A DNA stretch of 54,339 bases from Verrucomicrobiaceae bacterium (GTDB lineage Bacteria; Verrucomicrobiota; Verrucomicrobiia; Verrucomicrobiales; Verrucomicrobiaceae), in the NCBI GenBank assembly GCA_947440575.1, contig CANETF010000006.1, forward strand, positions 1 through 54,339, written 5' to 3'. This document shows, piece by piece, positions 16,752 to 25,123 of this stretch. Position 1 is the first letter of the stretch. The number at the start of each line of letters is the position of its first letter. A program made the translations under genes and the position numbers. Below the pieces are notes generated by a model. It did not search any database and was not told the DNA's origin. It worked only from the letters and a program-made list of their open reading frames with translations.

Positions 16752-17708
16752 TCACTTCAACTCCACAATCGCCGCACGCATCGCGGCGAGCACTTTGACG
16801 ACCTCGGCGGCAGGGTCGTAGTCTTTGCGGCCCATCGCCAGCGTTTCAATCGGCACGAAGCCTCGGTAGCCGCCATCGTGGATAATCTTGGCAAGCTTCT
16901 TGAAGTCGGCAGGCGGAGTTTTGAGGCTGCTGCCGATGGTTTCCTTGATCTGCCAGTTCACCGCATGCGGCACCATCATCGCGATGTCGGCATAGGGATC
17001 GGTGGTGAAGTATTTCCCAGTGTCCACGAGCGCACCGCACCACGCGTGATCAACACGCTGTAGCAGGCTGACATGCTCCGGGCCCGTGGTGAGGAAGTCG
17101 CCATGATTTTGCACGGCGACGATGACGCCGAACTTCTCGCCATGCTCGGCGCACTCGCGCAGCGCCTCGGCCATCCATTTCTCCACCTCGTCGCGCGAGG
17201 CACCCCCAGCGGCGCCCTGCCAATCCTTCGGGTTCTTTTGCTGCGGACCGGCAAACACCCGCACCACCGGCGCACCGAGCCGCGCAGCGACTTCGATCCA
17301 GAGCTTGGTCAATGCCACACCCTCCGCACGCACGGCCTTGTCAGCCGTAGCAAAGTCATTCTTAACTCCCGTGCCGCTGATCGTGATGCCTCGATCATGC
17401 GTGTAGCGCTTGATGCGGGCGATGTCGTCGTCCGACGGCGCTTTCGGATAGCCGGGGAAGAAGTAGCCGGTGAGATCCACAGCTTCGATGTCATGCTTCA
17501 CGCAAAAATCGCACACGCCGAAGAGGTCAATGCCCTTCGAGGAATCGGCGATATTGGCATTGAGCTGTTCAAGGAACGAATACGCATTCAGTGTCGGCGT
17601 GAAGCGAGCTCTGCCCGTGCTCGGAAGTGGCGAATAAGCAGCTTGTGCAGACACGCTCACGAATGGCGAAAGCGTAGCGAATCGGAGGAAATGGCGGCGG
17701 TTGATCAT
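16752..17708 (-). CDS. Tat-exported sugar phosphate isomerase/epimerase-like TIM barrel
   Basis: 318 aa. A twin-arginine leader, NRRHFLRFATLSPFVSVSAQ, is followed by an xylose-isomerase-like (AP endonuclease 2) barrel: FCVKHDIEAVDLTGYFF, GITISGTGVKNDF, LGAPVVRVFAGP, GVIVAVQNHGDF, and a C-terminal GYRGFVPIETL. Metal-ligand candidates are the Glu in EAVDL and the late Glu in PIETL, the usual positions. Export to the periplasm argues against a normal cytoplasmic isomerase. PVC genomes carry many such proteins, some involved in 3-keto-sugar metabolism; the substrate here is unknown. A 124-nt spacer separates it from the upstream BNR gene. Confidence 0.88.
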   Translation of the reverse strand: MINRRHFLRFATLSPFVSVSAQAAYSPLPSTGRARFTPTLNAYSFLEQLNANIADSSKGIDLFGVCDFCVKHDIEAVDLTGYFFPGYPKAPSDDDIARIKRYTHDRGITISGTGVKNDFATADKAVRAEGVALTKLWIEVAARLGAPVVRVFAGPQQKNPKDWQGAAGGASRDEVEKWMAEALRECAEHGEKFGVIVAVQNHGDFLTTGPEHVSLLQRVDHAWCGALVDTGKYFTTDPYADIAMMVPHAVNWQIKETIGSSLKTPPADFKKLAKIIHDGGYRGFVPIETLAMGRKDYDPAAEVVKVLAAMRAAIVELK

Positions 17709-17832
17709 GGGATGAGTTTCGTTTGGGACTTGGCGGATGTGAAACTGGGTGCGATGACGAGACGGGAGGTCTGATAGGCGAAAGCAGCCAACGACGCCAG
17801 CAGCAAAGCGGTGTGAGATATGAACGCGCCCC

Positions 17833-19131
17833 TCATTTCATTGGTTTGCTTGACCCATTAGCCGCCGTCGCATCCACCTCGCTCACATGGAAGCGCACGC
17901 TGACGATGGAGGTGCCTAGGTCTTCCATTTGATAGTTCACATAGGTCGTGGCGACGATGGTTCCGTCAGGGAGTAAATGCAAGCCGGGGTAGAAGCCGTC
18001 TTTGAAGGTCTTAAGCAGACTCACGCGATACTGGCCCGGCTTGCCTTGCTTGATGTCGTCGTAGCTGCCAACCCAGGCGATGAAGCCGCCTTTGTCCTTC
18101 GATTGCGGCGAGGCGTTTCGGAAGACGATGACCATGCGACCATCGGGCAACGTGATGCCGTGGTGACGGTCTCCCGTGATGCCCCACGGGGCGTCCACGG
18201 CTTGCGACCATGTTTTGCCCTCGTCACGGCTGAACATGACGAGACTGGTGCCGCTGCGTTTGTTCTCGCGCATGAGGCAGCAGAGTTCATCGCCATCGGG
18301 CGAACGGAATACATAGGGCTCGCAGGGGTGCTTGCCGTCGAGTTTCGTCCCATCGCTGGCCATGACGGGCTCGGACCAAGTGAAGCCGCCGTCGCGGGTG
18401 ATGGATTGCAGCACTTGCAGCGTGCCACCTTCACCGACGCCACCGCCGCGATGGAACATGCCGAGATGCGAGCCGTCCTTCAGTCGCACGATGCTAGAGA
18501 AGGTCATGATGTTCCGAAACGGGTCGCCCTTGGAAATGCGTCCACCGATGGGCGGCAGCTCGCGCCAGGTCTTGCCATTGTCCTCGCTGACGATGCGCGG
18601 CATGAAACCTTCGTAACGGCCTTCAATGCGTTTGGGGTTCTCCTTGTCGGTCAACGTGCGTGCGGCAAAAACCCACAAGCGCTCTTTGCCCTGCGGATCG
18701 GTGATGCGATAGATGCTCGGGCAGTTCTTGAAGTTGACGTAGTTCGGCGGCAGCGCGTCGTCGATGCGCTTCCACGTCAGCCCCGCATCATCGCTGCGAG
18801 CCATCGGCCCCGCGTGGCCGCCATGGCCGAGGTTCCAGACGCAGAACATCGTCCTGTTGTCGGCGAGCATCGCGGTGGTCGGATGCGCGTGATACTCATC
18901 AGGCTTCGGCGAACCGCGCGCGATGATGATCTGCCTCTTCGTCTCCTCGGAGAAGTCGATGTGGATCAACGCCTCACGTTGCTGCTTCCAAAGCGCCTTC
19001 TTTTCATCAGGCGCGGATTCCCAGGCGCGTTTTGCGGCTCTGGCGGCGTTCGCGACTTCGGGCTTGGCTTGGGCGAAGGCGGCCAGCGGCGCGAGCAGGA
19101 GGAGGGAGAGGATTAAGAGTGCGTGCTTCAT
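17833..19131 (-). CDS. Secreted BNR-repeat sialidase-like protein
   Basis: 432 aa with a signal peptide (MKHALLILSLLLLAPLAAFA) related to the cassette found at other genes here. Four Asp-box turns are visible: SDDAGLTWKRI, SEDNGKTWREL, TRDGGFTWSEP and SRDEGKTWSQA, giving a six-bladed propeller. The expected RIP motif with the first triad arginine is not visible; the region reads EYHAHPTTAML. It may therefore not be a true sialidase but another propeller-type hydrolase. It is the last gene of the sigma-headed array beginning at 31321. Confidence 0.85.
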   Translation of the reverse strand: MKHALLILSLLLLAPLAAFAQAKPEVANAARAAKRAWESAPDEKKALWKQQREALIHIDFSEETKRQIIIARGSPKPDEYHAHPTTAMLADNRTMFCVWNLGHGGHAGPMARSDDAGLTWKRIDDALPPNYVNFKNCPSIYRITDPQGKERLWVFAARTLTDKENPKRIEGRYEGFMPRIVSEDNGKTWRELPPIGGRISKGDPFRNIMTFSSIVRLKDGSHLGMFHRGGGVGEGGTLQVLQSITRDGGFTWSEPVMASDGTKLDGKHPCEPYVFRSPDGDELCCLMRENKRSGTSLVMFSRDEGKTWSQAVDAPWGITGDRHHGITLPDGRMVIVFRNASPQSKDKGGFIAWVGSYDDIKQGKPGQYRVSLLKTFKDGFYPGLHLLPDGTIVATTYVNYQMEDLGTSIVSVRFHVSEVDATAANGSSKPMK

Positions 19132-19142
19132 GCTTCTATCTG

Positions 19143-19958
19143 CTATTTTTGATTCTCAGGAGTCACCGTCATCTTCGCGGCCCACTTGATGGCTTCGAGA
19201 ATGTGCTGCCGTACGAACGGCGTGCTGAGCGAGCGCAGGTCATGGCCGAACTCGGTGTAGAAGAAGCGGCCACCGGTCGCGGGTTCGTGCGTCCAGGCGA
19301 TGGGATGATCCGCGCCCATGGGCTTGCCGTTGCGGGTTTTGAAGTAATCACGCACAGGCGTGTAAGTGGTCTCGTCAACACGCATCAGCACGTTGAAACC
19401 AGGTTGTCCGGTGACGGCGCGATCGTGATTGGTCCAGTCGGCTTCGATCCAGAACTCGGCGGGCTGACCTTTGACGGAGGGATGATCCTTCGCAGCAGGA
19501 TCAATGGTGACCTTGGCTTTGCTGAAGTCGGAGTCGCTATTGAAGTCGCATCCGCCGAGTGAATTCAACCACGGCCACTTCGTCTGATGCACCAGCGCGG
19601 CATGCAGGCCGACAATGCCTTTCCCGCCCTTGGTGAACCATTCCTCCACCGACTTGCGTTGCTCCTCGGGCAGCACCTTGTCGAGTTCGTTGGCGTTGTT
19701 CAGCACAAGTACGTCGTAGCGGCTCAGTTCCTCGGCGCGCATGTCTTTCCAATGCTCCGTCACGTCCACCTCGAAGCCATTCTCATGACCGAGCAGGACG
19801 AGCCAGCGATTGATCTTTGGCGTTTCGGGATGGCGATAGTAGCCAGTATTGGAATAAACGAGCACTTTCAGTCCGGTGCCTTTGGCTGCGGGCGCTGTGG
19901 GTTCATGACTGTGGGCGAGACTGGCGAGCAGGAGCAATGAGAGGAGAAGTTGTTTCAT
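19143..19958 (-). CDS. Secreted ThuA-domain protein (copy 2)
   Basis: 271 aa from the ATG at 19958, which overlaps the XRE gene stop (19955-19958). A frame extension to 20009 is inside the neighbour and rejected. Signal peptide MKQLLLSLLLLASLAHS. ThuA core: VLVYSNTGYYRHPETP, YDVLVLNNANELDK, GGKGIVGLHAALV, ending TGGRFFYTEFGHDLRS. It is diverged from the copy at 15830-16723. The gap to the BNR gene downstream is 11 nt. Confidence 0.9.
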   Translation of the reverse strand: MKQLLLSLLLLASLAHSHEPTAPAAKGTGLKVLVYSNTGYYRHPETPKINRWLVLLGHENGFEVDVTEHWKDMRAEELSRYDVLVLNNANELDKVLPEEQRKSVEEWFTKGGKGIVGLHAALVHQTKWPWLNSLGGCDFNSDSDFSKAKVTIDPAAKDHPSVKGQPAEFWIEADWTNHDRAVTGQPGFNVLMRVDETTYTPVRDYFKTRNGKPMGADHPIAWTHEPATGGRFFYTEFGHDLRSLSTPFVRQHILEAIKWAAKMTVTPENQK

Positions 19959-20341
19959 GGTTGAGACGGTTTTTGAGACAAAGGAACTGGCACAGAAGAA
20001 TAACTCCATTCATTCCTCTCGCACCTATTCTTCGGCGGGAAAGTCATGCCCATGCCGTGGCTGAGTTGTGCCATGACAGGCAAGGTGGGATTCGCCGCAC
20101 CAAGCTCCAGTTTGCCGATGTATTCCATGCTGATGCCATTCTCACGAGCCAACCCATGCTTGCTCAGTCCACAGCGTTCCCGCAGCTCTTGAAGCCGACG
20201 CGGCAGCCACTCGCGGATGCGCTCGCCATAGTTGTGGGCGTCGTGGTTGTCCGGCACGGTGGGCATTGAGATTCCTGAGGCGTGCAGCACAGACAGCGGC
20301 GCGGGCAGCAGGGCGGTGAGGAGCGCGAGGGCGCGTTTCAT
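19955..20341 (-). CDS. XRE-family helix-turn-helix protein preceded by a signal-peptide-like cassette
   Basis: 128 aa if started at 20341, where ATGA overlaps the sulfatase stop. Residues 1-24 read MKRALALLTALLPAPLSVLH, a Sec-type leader of the local cassette type. Residues about 38-103 are a helix-turn-helix of the XRE/Cro class (ERIREWLPRRLQELRERCGL, GISMEYIGKLELGAANPT). A second start at 20266 (Met 26) has AGGAA five bases upstream and would give a 103-aa cytoplasmic regulator. A DNA-binding domain behind an export signal makes little sense, so the short form is probably the functional one. It sits between a sulfatase and a ThuA gene with 4-nt overlaps on both sides. A degenerate relative lies at 31458-31577. 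Confidence 0.8.
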   Translation of the reverse strand: MKRALALLTALLPAPLSVLHASGISMPTVPDNHDAHNYGERIREWLPRRLQELRERCGLSKHGLARENGISMEYIGKLELGAANPTLPVMAQLSHGMGMTFPPKNRCERNEWSYSSVPVPLSQKPSQP

Positions 20342-21660
20342 TTCGGTTCGGTCTTTGCGTTCTGTTTGCCCTTTCCGCCTTTGCCCTTTCCGCCTTTGCC
20401 CTTATTCGGCGCGGAAGAATCTGTCTTGCCGATGGCGGGGCTGAGTTGGACGAGTACGGCTTGCAGGCGCGCACGGGCGGCTTTGGCGTCGGCATTTGCT
20501 GATTCGGCGGGAACGGCTTTCTGCGCGAAGGGCGCGTCGCTCATGTCGAACAGCTCGCCGTTGTGCATGAGCTTGAAGCCTTGCTCGCGGGCATACCATT
20601 CGGCACCGAGTTGCACGAAGACCCAATCGCGCGGTGTTCCGCGTTCGCCGCGCAGTTGCGGCGCGAAGCTGTGGCTGTCGAAGGTCACGCCTTCGGGCAT
20701 CTTCGCGTCGGCCAGTTCGGCGAAGGTCGCGAAGAAGTCGCTGAAATCCACGAGGTCGTCCACAACCTGGCCGGCGGGCGCGGTGCCTTTCCAGTTCGCG
20801 ATGAGCGGCACGCGGCTGCCGCCTTCGAGCAGCGTGTGCTTGTGGCCGTCAATCATGCGACCGTTGATTTTGTCGGGATGCACACTGCCGTTGTCACCGC
20901 TGAAAACGATGAGCGTGTTCTCGCGCAAGCCGAGCTTGTCGAGTTCGGCCACGAGCTGGCCGACTTGTTTGTCGGCGTAGGCGATGTCGTCGTTGTAGAA
21001 CTTTTTCGTGTCCGGCTTGCTGTCGGGCGTGCGATGGATCTGGCCGTGGACGAGATGCGTCGGGAAGTAGAAGTAAAACGGCTGCTCGCGATGCCGCCGC
21101 AGGAAATCGAGCGTGAACTCCATGCACACATCGGGGCAATACACCGGCTCCGGCGTCTCGATGGTCTGGCCGTTCTTGATGTAGCTCTTCTCCCAAAACC
21201 AACCGGTGCCCGACGGGTCGGTGATCCATTCGTCAAAGCCCCAATCGCCCGGCGTGTCCTTCATCTGCCGCCACTTGCCGGCCATGCCGGTGGCGTAACC
21301 CGCCTGCTTCAGCGTGCGTGCGAGCGACGGCTCATCCGTCGCAGATGGAATGTGCGACGAGGTGTTGGTCAGCGCACCGTTGCGAAACAGGTAGCGTCCC
21401 GTGTTGAGCGTGGTGCGCGACGGACAGCACAGCGGCGGCGCGAAGCCATGCGTGAACCGCAACCCCGTCGCCGCGAGCGCATCAATGTTCGGCGTCTTGC
21501 CTTTGAACCGGTCCGAGCCATAGCACCCGACATCGCTGAGCCCCTCGTCATCGGTGAGGATGAAGAGGATGTTGGGTTTCTTTGCTGAAGAGTCGGCGGC
21601 GTGCAGCGCGGCCAGCGGCGCGAGCAGCAGGGCGGTGATGAGTGTGAGTGTGGGTTTCAT
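20338..21660 (-). CDS. Secreted sulfatase with Lys/Gly-rich tail
   Basis: 440 aa from the ATG at 21660, which overlaps the upstream sulfatase stop (21657-21660). The longer frame to 21762 has an Arg-rich, non-signal start. The leader is the local cassette (TLTLITALLLAPLAALHAAD). Sulfatase features: TDDEGLSDVGCYG for metal binding, LCCPSRTTLNTGRY with formylglycine Cys about 78, GYATGMAGKW, and FSGDNGSVHPDK. It is of the arylsulfatase type acting on glycan sulfate esters after export. The last 25 residues are KGKGGKGKGGKGK-rich, encoded by a 15-nt tandem repeat (20365-20403). Confidence 0.93.
   Translation of the reverse strand: MKPTLTLITALLLAPLAALHAADSSAKKPNILFILTDDEGLSDVGCYGSDRFKGKTPNIDALAATGLRFTHGFAPPLCCPSRTTLNTGRYLFRNGALTNTSSHIPSATDEPSLARTLKQAGYATGMAGKWRQMKDTPGDWGFDEWITDPSGTGWFWEKSYIKNGQTIETPEPVYCPDVCMEFTLDFLRRHREQPFYFYFPTHLVHGQIHRTPDSKPDTKKFYNDDIAYADKQVGQLVAELDKLGLRENTLIVFSGDNGSVHPDKINGRMIDGHKHTLLEGGSRVPLIANWKGTAPAGQVVDDLVDFSDFFATFAELADAKMPEGVTFDSHSFAPQLRGERGTPRDWVFVQLGAEWYAREQGFKLMHNGELFDMSDAPFAQKAVPAESANADAKAARARLQAVLVQLSPAIGKTDSSAPNKGKGGKGKGGKGKQNAKTEPK
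20365..20403 (-). repeat. 15-nt tandem repeat in the sulfatase C-terminal tail
   Basis: The unit tttgccctttccgcc (plus strand) occurs twice in perfect tandem, followed by a partial third copy. On the coding strand it yields the GGKGK repeats of the cationic tail. Confidence 0.85.
21590..21660 (-). repeat. Signal-peptide cassette, near-identical pair member 1
   Basis: 71 nt coding for the leader of the sulfatase at 20338-21660. It matches 25037-25107 at 68 of 71 positions by hand alignment, although that second gene is an alpha/beta hydrolase. More diverged copies start the genes at 19131, 20341, 23273, 26794, 28333, 33291 and 34959. Confidence 0.88.
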
Positions 21661-23279
21661 TTTGGCTTCTTGCGCCCTTTCGCGGGAGTGGTTTCTTCGG
21701 AATCGTCGTCTTTGGCGTCGCGTCGTATTCGCTTGGGTTGAATGCTGAACCACTCGTTCCACCGGACACTCATCTGCTCCACGCGTTCCGGAAACTTTGC
21801 CGCCAGATTATCGCCTTCAATTGGATCGTCGGGAATTTGATACAGCTCCCAAGGACCGCCGCGCGGATACACCAGTTTCCAATCGCCCTGACGCACAGCC
21901 CGCATGGCTCCGAACTCCCAGAACAGGAAGTCGTGCTTTGGCAGAGCCTCATCTTTGAAAGCAGAGAGCAAGCTTTTGCCGTCGGGCGGCAGCACCTCGC
22001 GGCTCTGGAAGGTTCTGGGATACTCCAGACCGGCAGCGTCCAGCACCGTCGGGAGCAGATCGATCACATGAGCCATGTCATGCACGATGGACCCAGGCTT
22101 CGAAATCTTCCCTGGCCAATTGGCAATCAATGGCACGCGTATTCCGCCTTCGTATTCTTCGCCTTTGCAGCGACGCAGCGGGGTGTTGCTCAGCGCGGCC
22201 CACGCGCGTCCATAGCTCTGCCAGGTGTCTTCCGGCCCCGGCATGATTTCGGGAAGATTGCCCACCCGCAGCGGACGACCGTCGCGCGTCTTCTCGTTGA
22301 GGTAATTGCCCGGTCTGTCCGGCGAGTATTCCTCCGCGCACGCGCCGTTATCGCTGGTGACGATGATCAGCGTGTTGTCACGGCGACCGGATTTGTCCAG
22401 CGCTTGCAGGATGCGTCCGACGCCCCGGTCCATGCATTCGATCTGTGCGGCATAGACCTCCATGAGCCGCTGCTTCCATTCCGGATGCTTTTCATTCTCC
22501 CATGCCGGCACGTTTTTCTCCCGGGGAGAAAGTGGAACATCAGCGTCGACCAGTCCCATCTTTTTCATGCGGACCAGCCGTTCTTCGCGGAGTCGGTCCC
22601 ACCCGACCTGAAAGCGTCCTTTGTATTTGGCGATGTCCTCCTCGCGCGCATGCAGCGGCCAATGCGGGGCAGTATATGCGGCATACAAAAACAGCGGTTT
22701 ATCCTGCGGCGCGGTATTGATGTATTGCACCGCATTGTCGGTGATCGCATCCGTGTAGTAGAAGCCGGGAGCCATCGACTCCTGCTCGGCGGGTTCGCCA
22801 TCGCGAGTCAGTTTCATCGGCGCAAAATAACTGCCGCAGCCCATCGGCGTGCCAAAGAAATGCTCGAACCCGCGTGCCTGCGGTGTCTTCCGGGAGTCCC
22901 CGCCAATGTCCGCCACCATGTCCCATTTGCCGGCCATGTAGCGCGAGTATCCGCCCTGCGCGAGACACTCCGCGATCGTCGCATCACGACCGTTGTAAGC
23001 CCGGATGGCATACTTTCCAGTCAGGAGCGACTGGCGACTCGGGTTGCATTTCGTCTCACTGTAGTAACTCGAAAACCGGAGCCCGCCTTGCGCCAACCGG
23101 TCGATGTTCGGCGTGTCAATCTCTCCCCCATAACACCCGAAATCCGAATACCCCAAGTCATCGGCCAGAATGATGACGATGTTGGGTTTCGGCTTGCCCG
23201 CAGGCTCCGGCGCATCGGCGCCGTGCAGCACGGCCAGCGGCGCAAGCAGGAAGGCGATAAGGGTGTGTTTCATGATCAT
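21657..23279 (-). CDS. Secreted arylsulfatase
   Basis: 540 aa. The start MIMKHTLIAFLLAPLAVLHG allows initiation at 23279 or 23273. Metal site LADDLGYSDFGCYGG, formylglycine motif KCNPSRQSLLTGKY (Cys about 78), YAAYTAPHWPLHA and SDNGACAEE are those of arylsulfatase A-type enzymes. The length is normal for the family. The C-terminus is charged, with acidic DDDSEE then TPAKGRKKPK. One base separates it from the upstream alpha/beta hydrolase stop, and it overlaps the next sulfatase by 4 nt. Confidence 0.94.
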   Translation of the reverse strand: MIMKHTLIAFLLAPLAVLHGADAPEPAGKPKPNIVIILADDLGYSDFGCYGGEIDTPNIDRLAQGGLRFSSYYSETKCNPSRQSLLTGKYAIRAYNGRDATIAECLAQGGYSRYMAGKWDMVADIGGDSRKTPQARGFEHFFGTPMGCGSYFAPMKLTRDGEPAEQESMAPGFYYTDAITDNAVQYINTAPQDKPLFLYAAYTAPHWPLHAREEDIAKYKGRFQVGWDRLREERLVRMKKMGLVDADVPLSPREKNVPAWENEKHPEWKQRLMEVYAAQIECMDRGVGRILQALDKSGRRDNTLIIVTSDNGACAEEYSPDRPGNYLNEKTRDGRPLRVGNLPEIMPGPEDTWQSYGRAWAALSNTPLRRCKGEEYEGGIRVPLIANWPGKISKPGSIVHDMAHVIDLLPTVLDAAGLEYPRTFQSREVLPPDGKSLLSAFKDEALPKHDFLFWEFGAMRAVRQGDWKLVYPRGGPWELYQIPDDPIEGDNLAAKFPERVEQMSVRWNEWFSIQPKRIRRDAKDDDSEETTPAKGRKKPK

Positions 23280-23280
23280 G

Positions 23281-25107
23281 CTATTTCTCCGCCTTCGCAG
23301 CCGTCCAATCGAGTGACTGGAGCATGGGATTACCCTTCAGGGGCATCGACTTTCCTTTTTGGATGAAATCCAGCCTGAGGGTGGACACGTTGCTCCAGTC
23401 CGGCATGCTCTGCTTCTTGGAATCAAGGAAATCAGCGAGGCCAACGACGACCTTGGTGTCACCAGGCTTGATGAGGACGTTTGCCACGTAATCCTGCGGC
23501 GGTGCTTTGACGTCTGTGAGGTAGTGGTTCTTCGTTATACGGAATCGCACGCCATAGCTATCGGTAACGCCGGTCAGAGTCAGCCGCAGTGCGCGATCTT
23601 TGCCGGGCAGCCTCATCTCGGGGTCGCGGAACTTGTAGGTGATGACTCCGCCAATAGGAGAATCGCCCCAGCCACGCTCAAAGGATGGCAGTAATTCATC
23701 ACTGGTGGCCAAGGTCTTCAAGTTTTCCAGTTTCCACTCAGAGGGCAGATGCACCTGCTCCCTGGAGGTGATGGTATAGGTGGAAGTTCTGCCATCGAAG
23801 GATTCGCGTTCGGTACCGAGCGGATAGGTGCAGTTGGCAAAGACAAATAAAGGCAGACCGCTATGCAACGGCAGGTTCGCGGACCAGGTGTCGCCCTCGT
23901 GTTGCACGCTGGAAGCGAGCTTCCAGAAGCGTGACTGCGGATTCGGGTCATAGCTGTAGTAGATGTCGAGTGCCTTGAGTTGACCGGGCTGATCAGGCTT
24001 CACGGTGAACACAGCGGCGTGGGTCTCCGTCTTCAGCGCGAGGCTCGACTCGGCGGTCTTCGGGATGTTGATGGGCTCGCCTTTGAGGTATTTGTCGAAC
24101 CATTGATTGATCATGATCCACTGTTCCGACCCGAGATTGTGGCTGTAATGCATCTTCAAGCTGACCCGCCAGTCTTTATGTGTCAGTAAGTCCATACACG
24201 TGTAAGCGCGGTCAACAATCCCGTGAAAGTCGTCCGATGCCGTCAACACAAGCACGGGGACTTTGACATGCGGATAGTAGGACTGCGACTCCATGGTGTT
24301 GGCGAACAACTCGGCGTGACCGCTATAGGGGGCAGCGCTGGGCCGATTGTGGGCGATTCCGGGGAACTCGCTGGAGATGAATCCCGTGCCGCCGACCATG
24401 GGCACCACCGCTTTCAGCCTCGAATCGATGGCAACATACGAGGTAATGTTGCCGCCCATCGAGAAACCAGTGAATCCGATCTTCTCGGGATCGACCTCCG
24501 TTTGTTGTTCAAGAAAGGTGATCGCGCGGCGGCCGGCGTAGGTCAGAAGGAACCAGTTGCCATTCCGCGGACTAACCACCGAATCAATCGTGTGCTCGTC
24601 CGGCAGGAGATTACTTTTCCCACGACGAAACGCCTTCGGATAGAACTGCGGTCCTTGGCTGGGATCGACATTCCCCCAGTCCGTGTTCTCCTTAATCCCC
24701 TCAACCATCTCGCGGCCGCCCCAGTTGATGTCCACCGTGGCATAACCCTGTTTGGCAAAATTGAGGCCGCGCTCCCGATCCGCGCGTTGTCCACCGCCAT
24801 GCGCCCATACAAATGCAGGCGCCTTCTTCGCGCCCTCGGGGAAGCAATAAAAAGCCGCAATCCGCGAGTCTGCGCCTTTGAACGTGCCGACTTTGAAGAT
24901 GACGTAGCGGCAGACCACGCCGTCTTCCCTCCACTCCTTCACGACCTTCGTTTCGAGTGCGTCTTTGCGAGCATCAACGTCCTTCCATAGATCCACGACG
25001 TTCTGTGGCACGTTGTCAGCCGTATAAGCGGTAAGTGAGTCGGCGGCGTGCAGCGCGGCCAGCGGCGCGAGCAGCAGGGCGGTGATGAGTGCGAGCGTGT
25101 GTTTCAT
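23281..25107 (-). CDS. Secreted alpha/beta hydrolase with C-terminal beta-rich region
   Basis: 608 aa from the ATG at 25107; a longer frame to 25257 runs into the upstream gene. The leader is the local cassette (TLALITALLLAPLAALHAAD). The hydrolase domain covers about residues 60-345: FVWAHGGG, nucleophile GFSMGG (Ser about 216), acid in LTASDDFHG (about 292-293), His in MHYSHNLG (about 323). Residues about 350-608 form an additional beta-rich region of unknown role (KPDQPGQLKALDIYYSYDP; LRLTLTGVTDSYGVRFRI). It is probably an acetyl or other esterase working with the sulfatases. Its leader DNA is almost identical to that of the sulfatase two genes downstream. Confidence 0.88.
   Translation of the reverse strand: MKHTLALITALLLAPLAALHAADSLTAYTADNVPQNVVDLWKDVDARKDALETKVVKEWREDGVVCRYVIFKVGTFKGADSRIAAFYCFPEGAKKAPAFVWAHGGGQRADRERGLNFAKQGYATVDINWGGREMVEGIKENTDWGNVDPSQGPQFYPKAFRRGKSNLLPDEHTIDSVVSPRNGNWFLLTYAGRRAITFLEQQTEVDPEKIGFTGFSMGGNITSYVAIDSRLKAVVPMVGGTGFISSEFPGIAHNRPSAAPYSGHAELFANTMESQSYYPHVKVPVLVLTASDDFHGIVDRAYTCMDLLTHKDWRVSLKMHYSHNLGSEQWIMINQWFDKYLKGEPINIPKTAESSLALKTETHAAVFTVKPDQPGQLKALDIYYSYDPNPQSRFWKLASSVQHEGDTWSANLPLHSGLPLFVFANCTYPLGTERESFDGRTSTYTITSREQVHLPSEWKLENLKTLATSDELLPSFERGWGDSPIGGVITYKFRDPEMRLPGKDRALRLTLTGVTDSYGVRFRITKNHYLTDVKAPPQDYVANVLIKPGDTKVVVGLADFLDSKKQSMPDWSNVSTLRLDFIQKGKSMPLKGNPMLQSLDWTAAKAEK
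25037..25107 (-). repeat. Signal-peptide cassette, near-identical pair member 2
   Basis: 71 nt at the start of the alpha/beta hydrolase gene. It differs from 21590-21660 at three positions, all within the 16 nt nearest the start codon. Confidence 0.88.
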
Positions 25108-25123
25108 GGTGGATGGTTGCTTT

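Noticed and set aside
17709..17832. 124-nt spacer as a hidden small gene
   Set aside because: No open frame with a credible start on either strand; more likely a promoter or leader.
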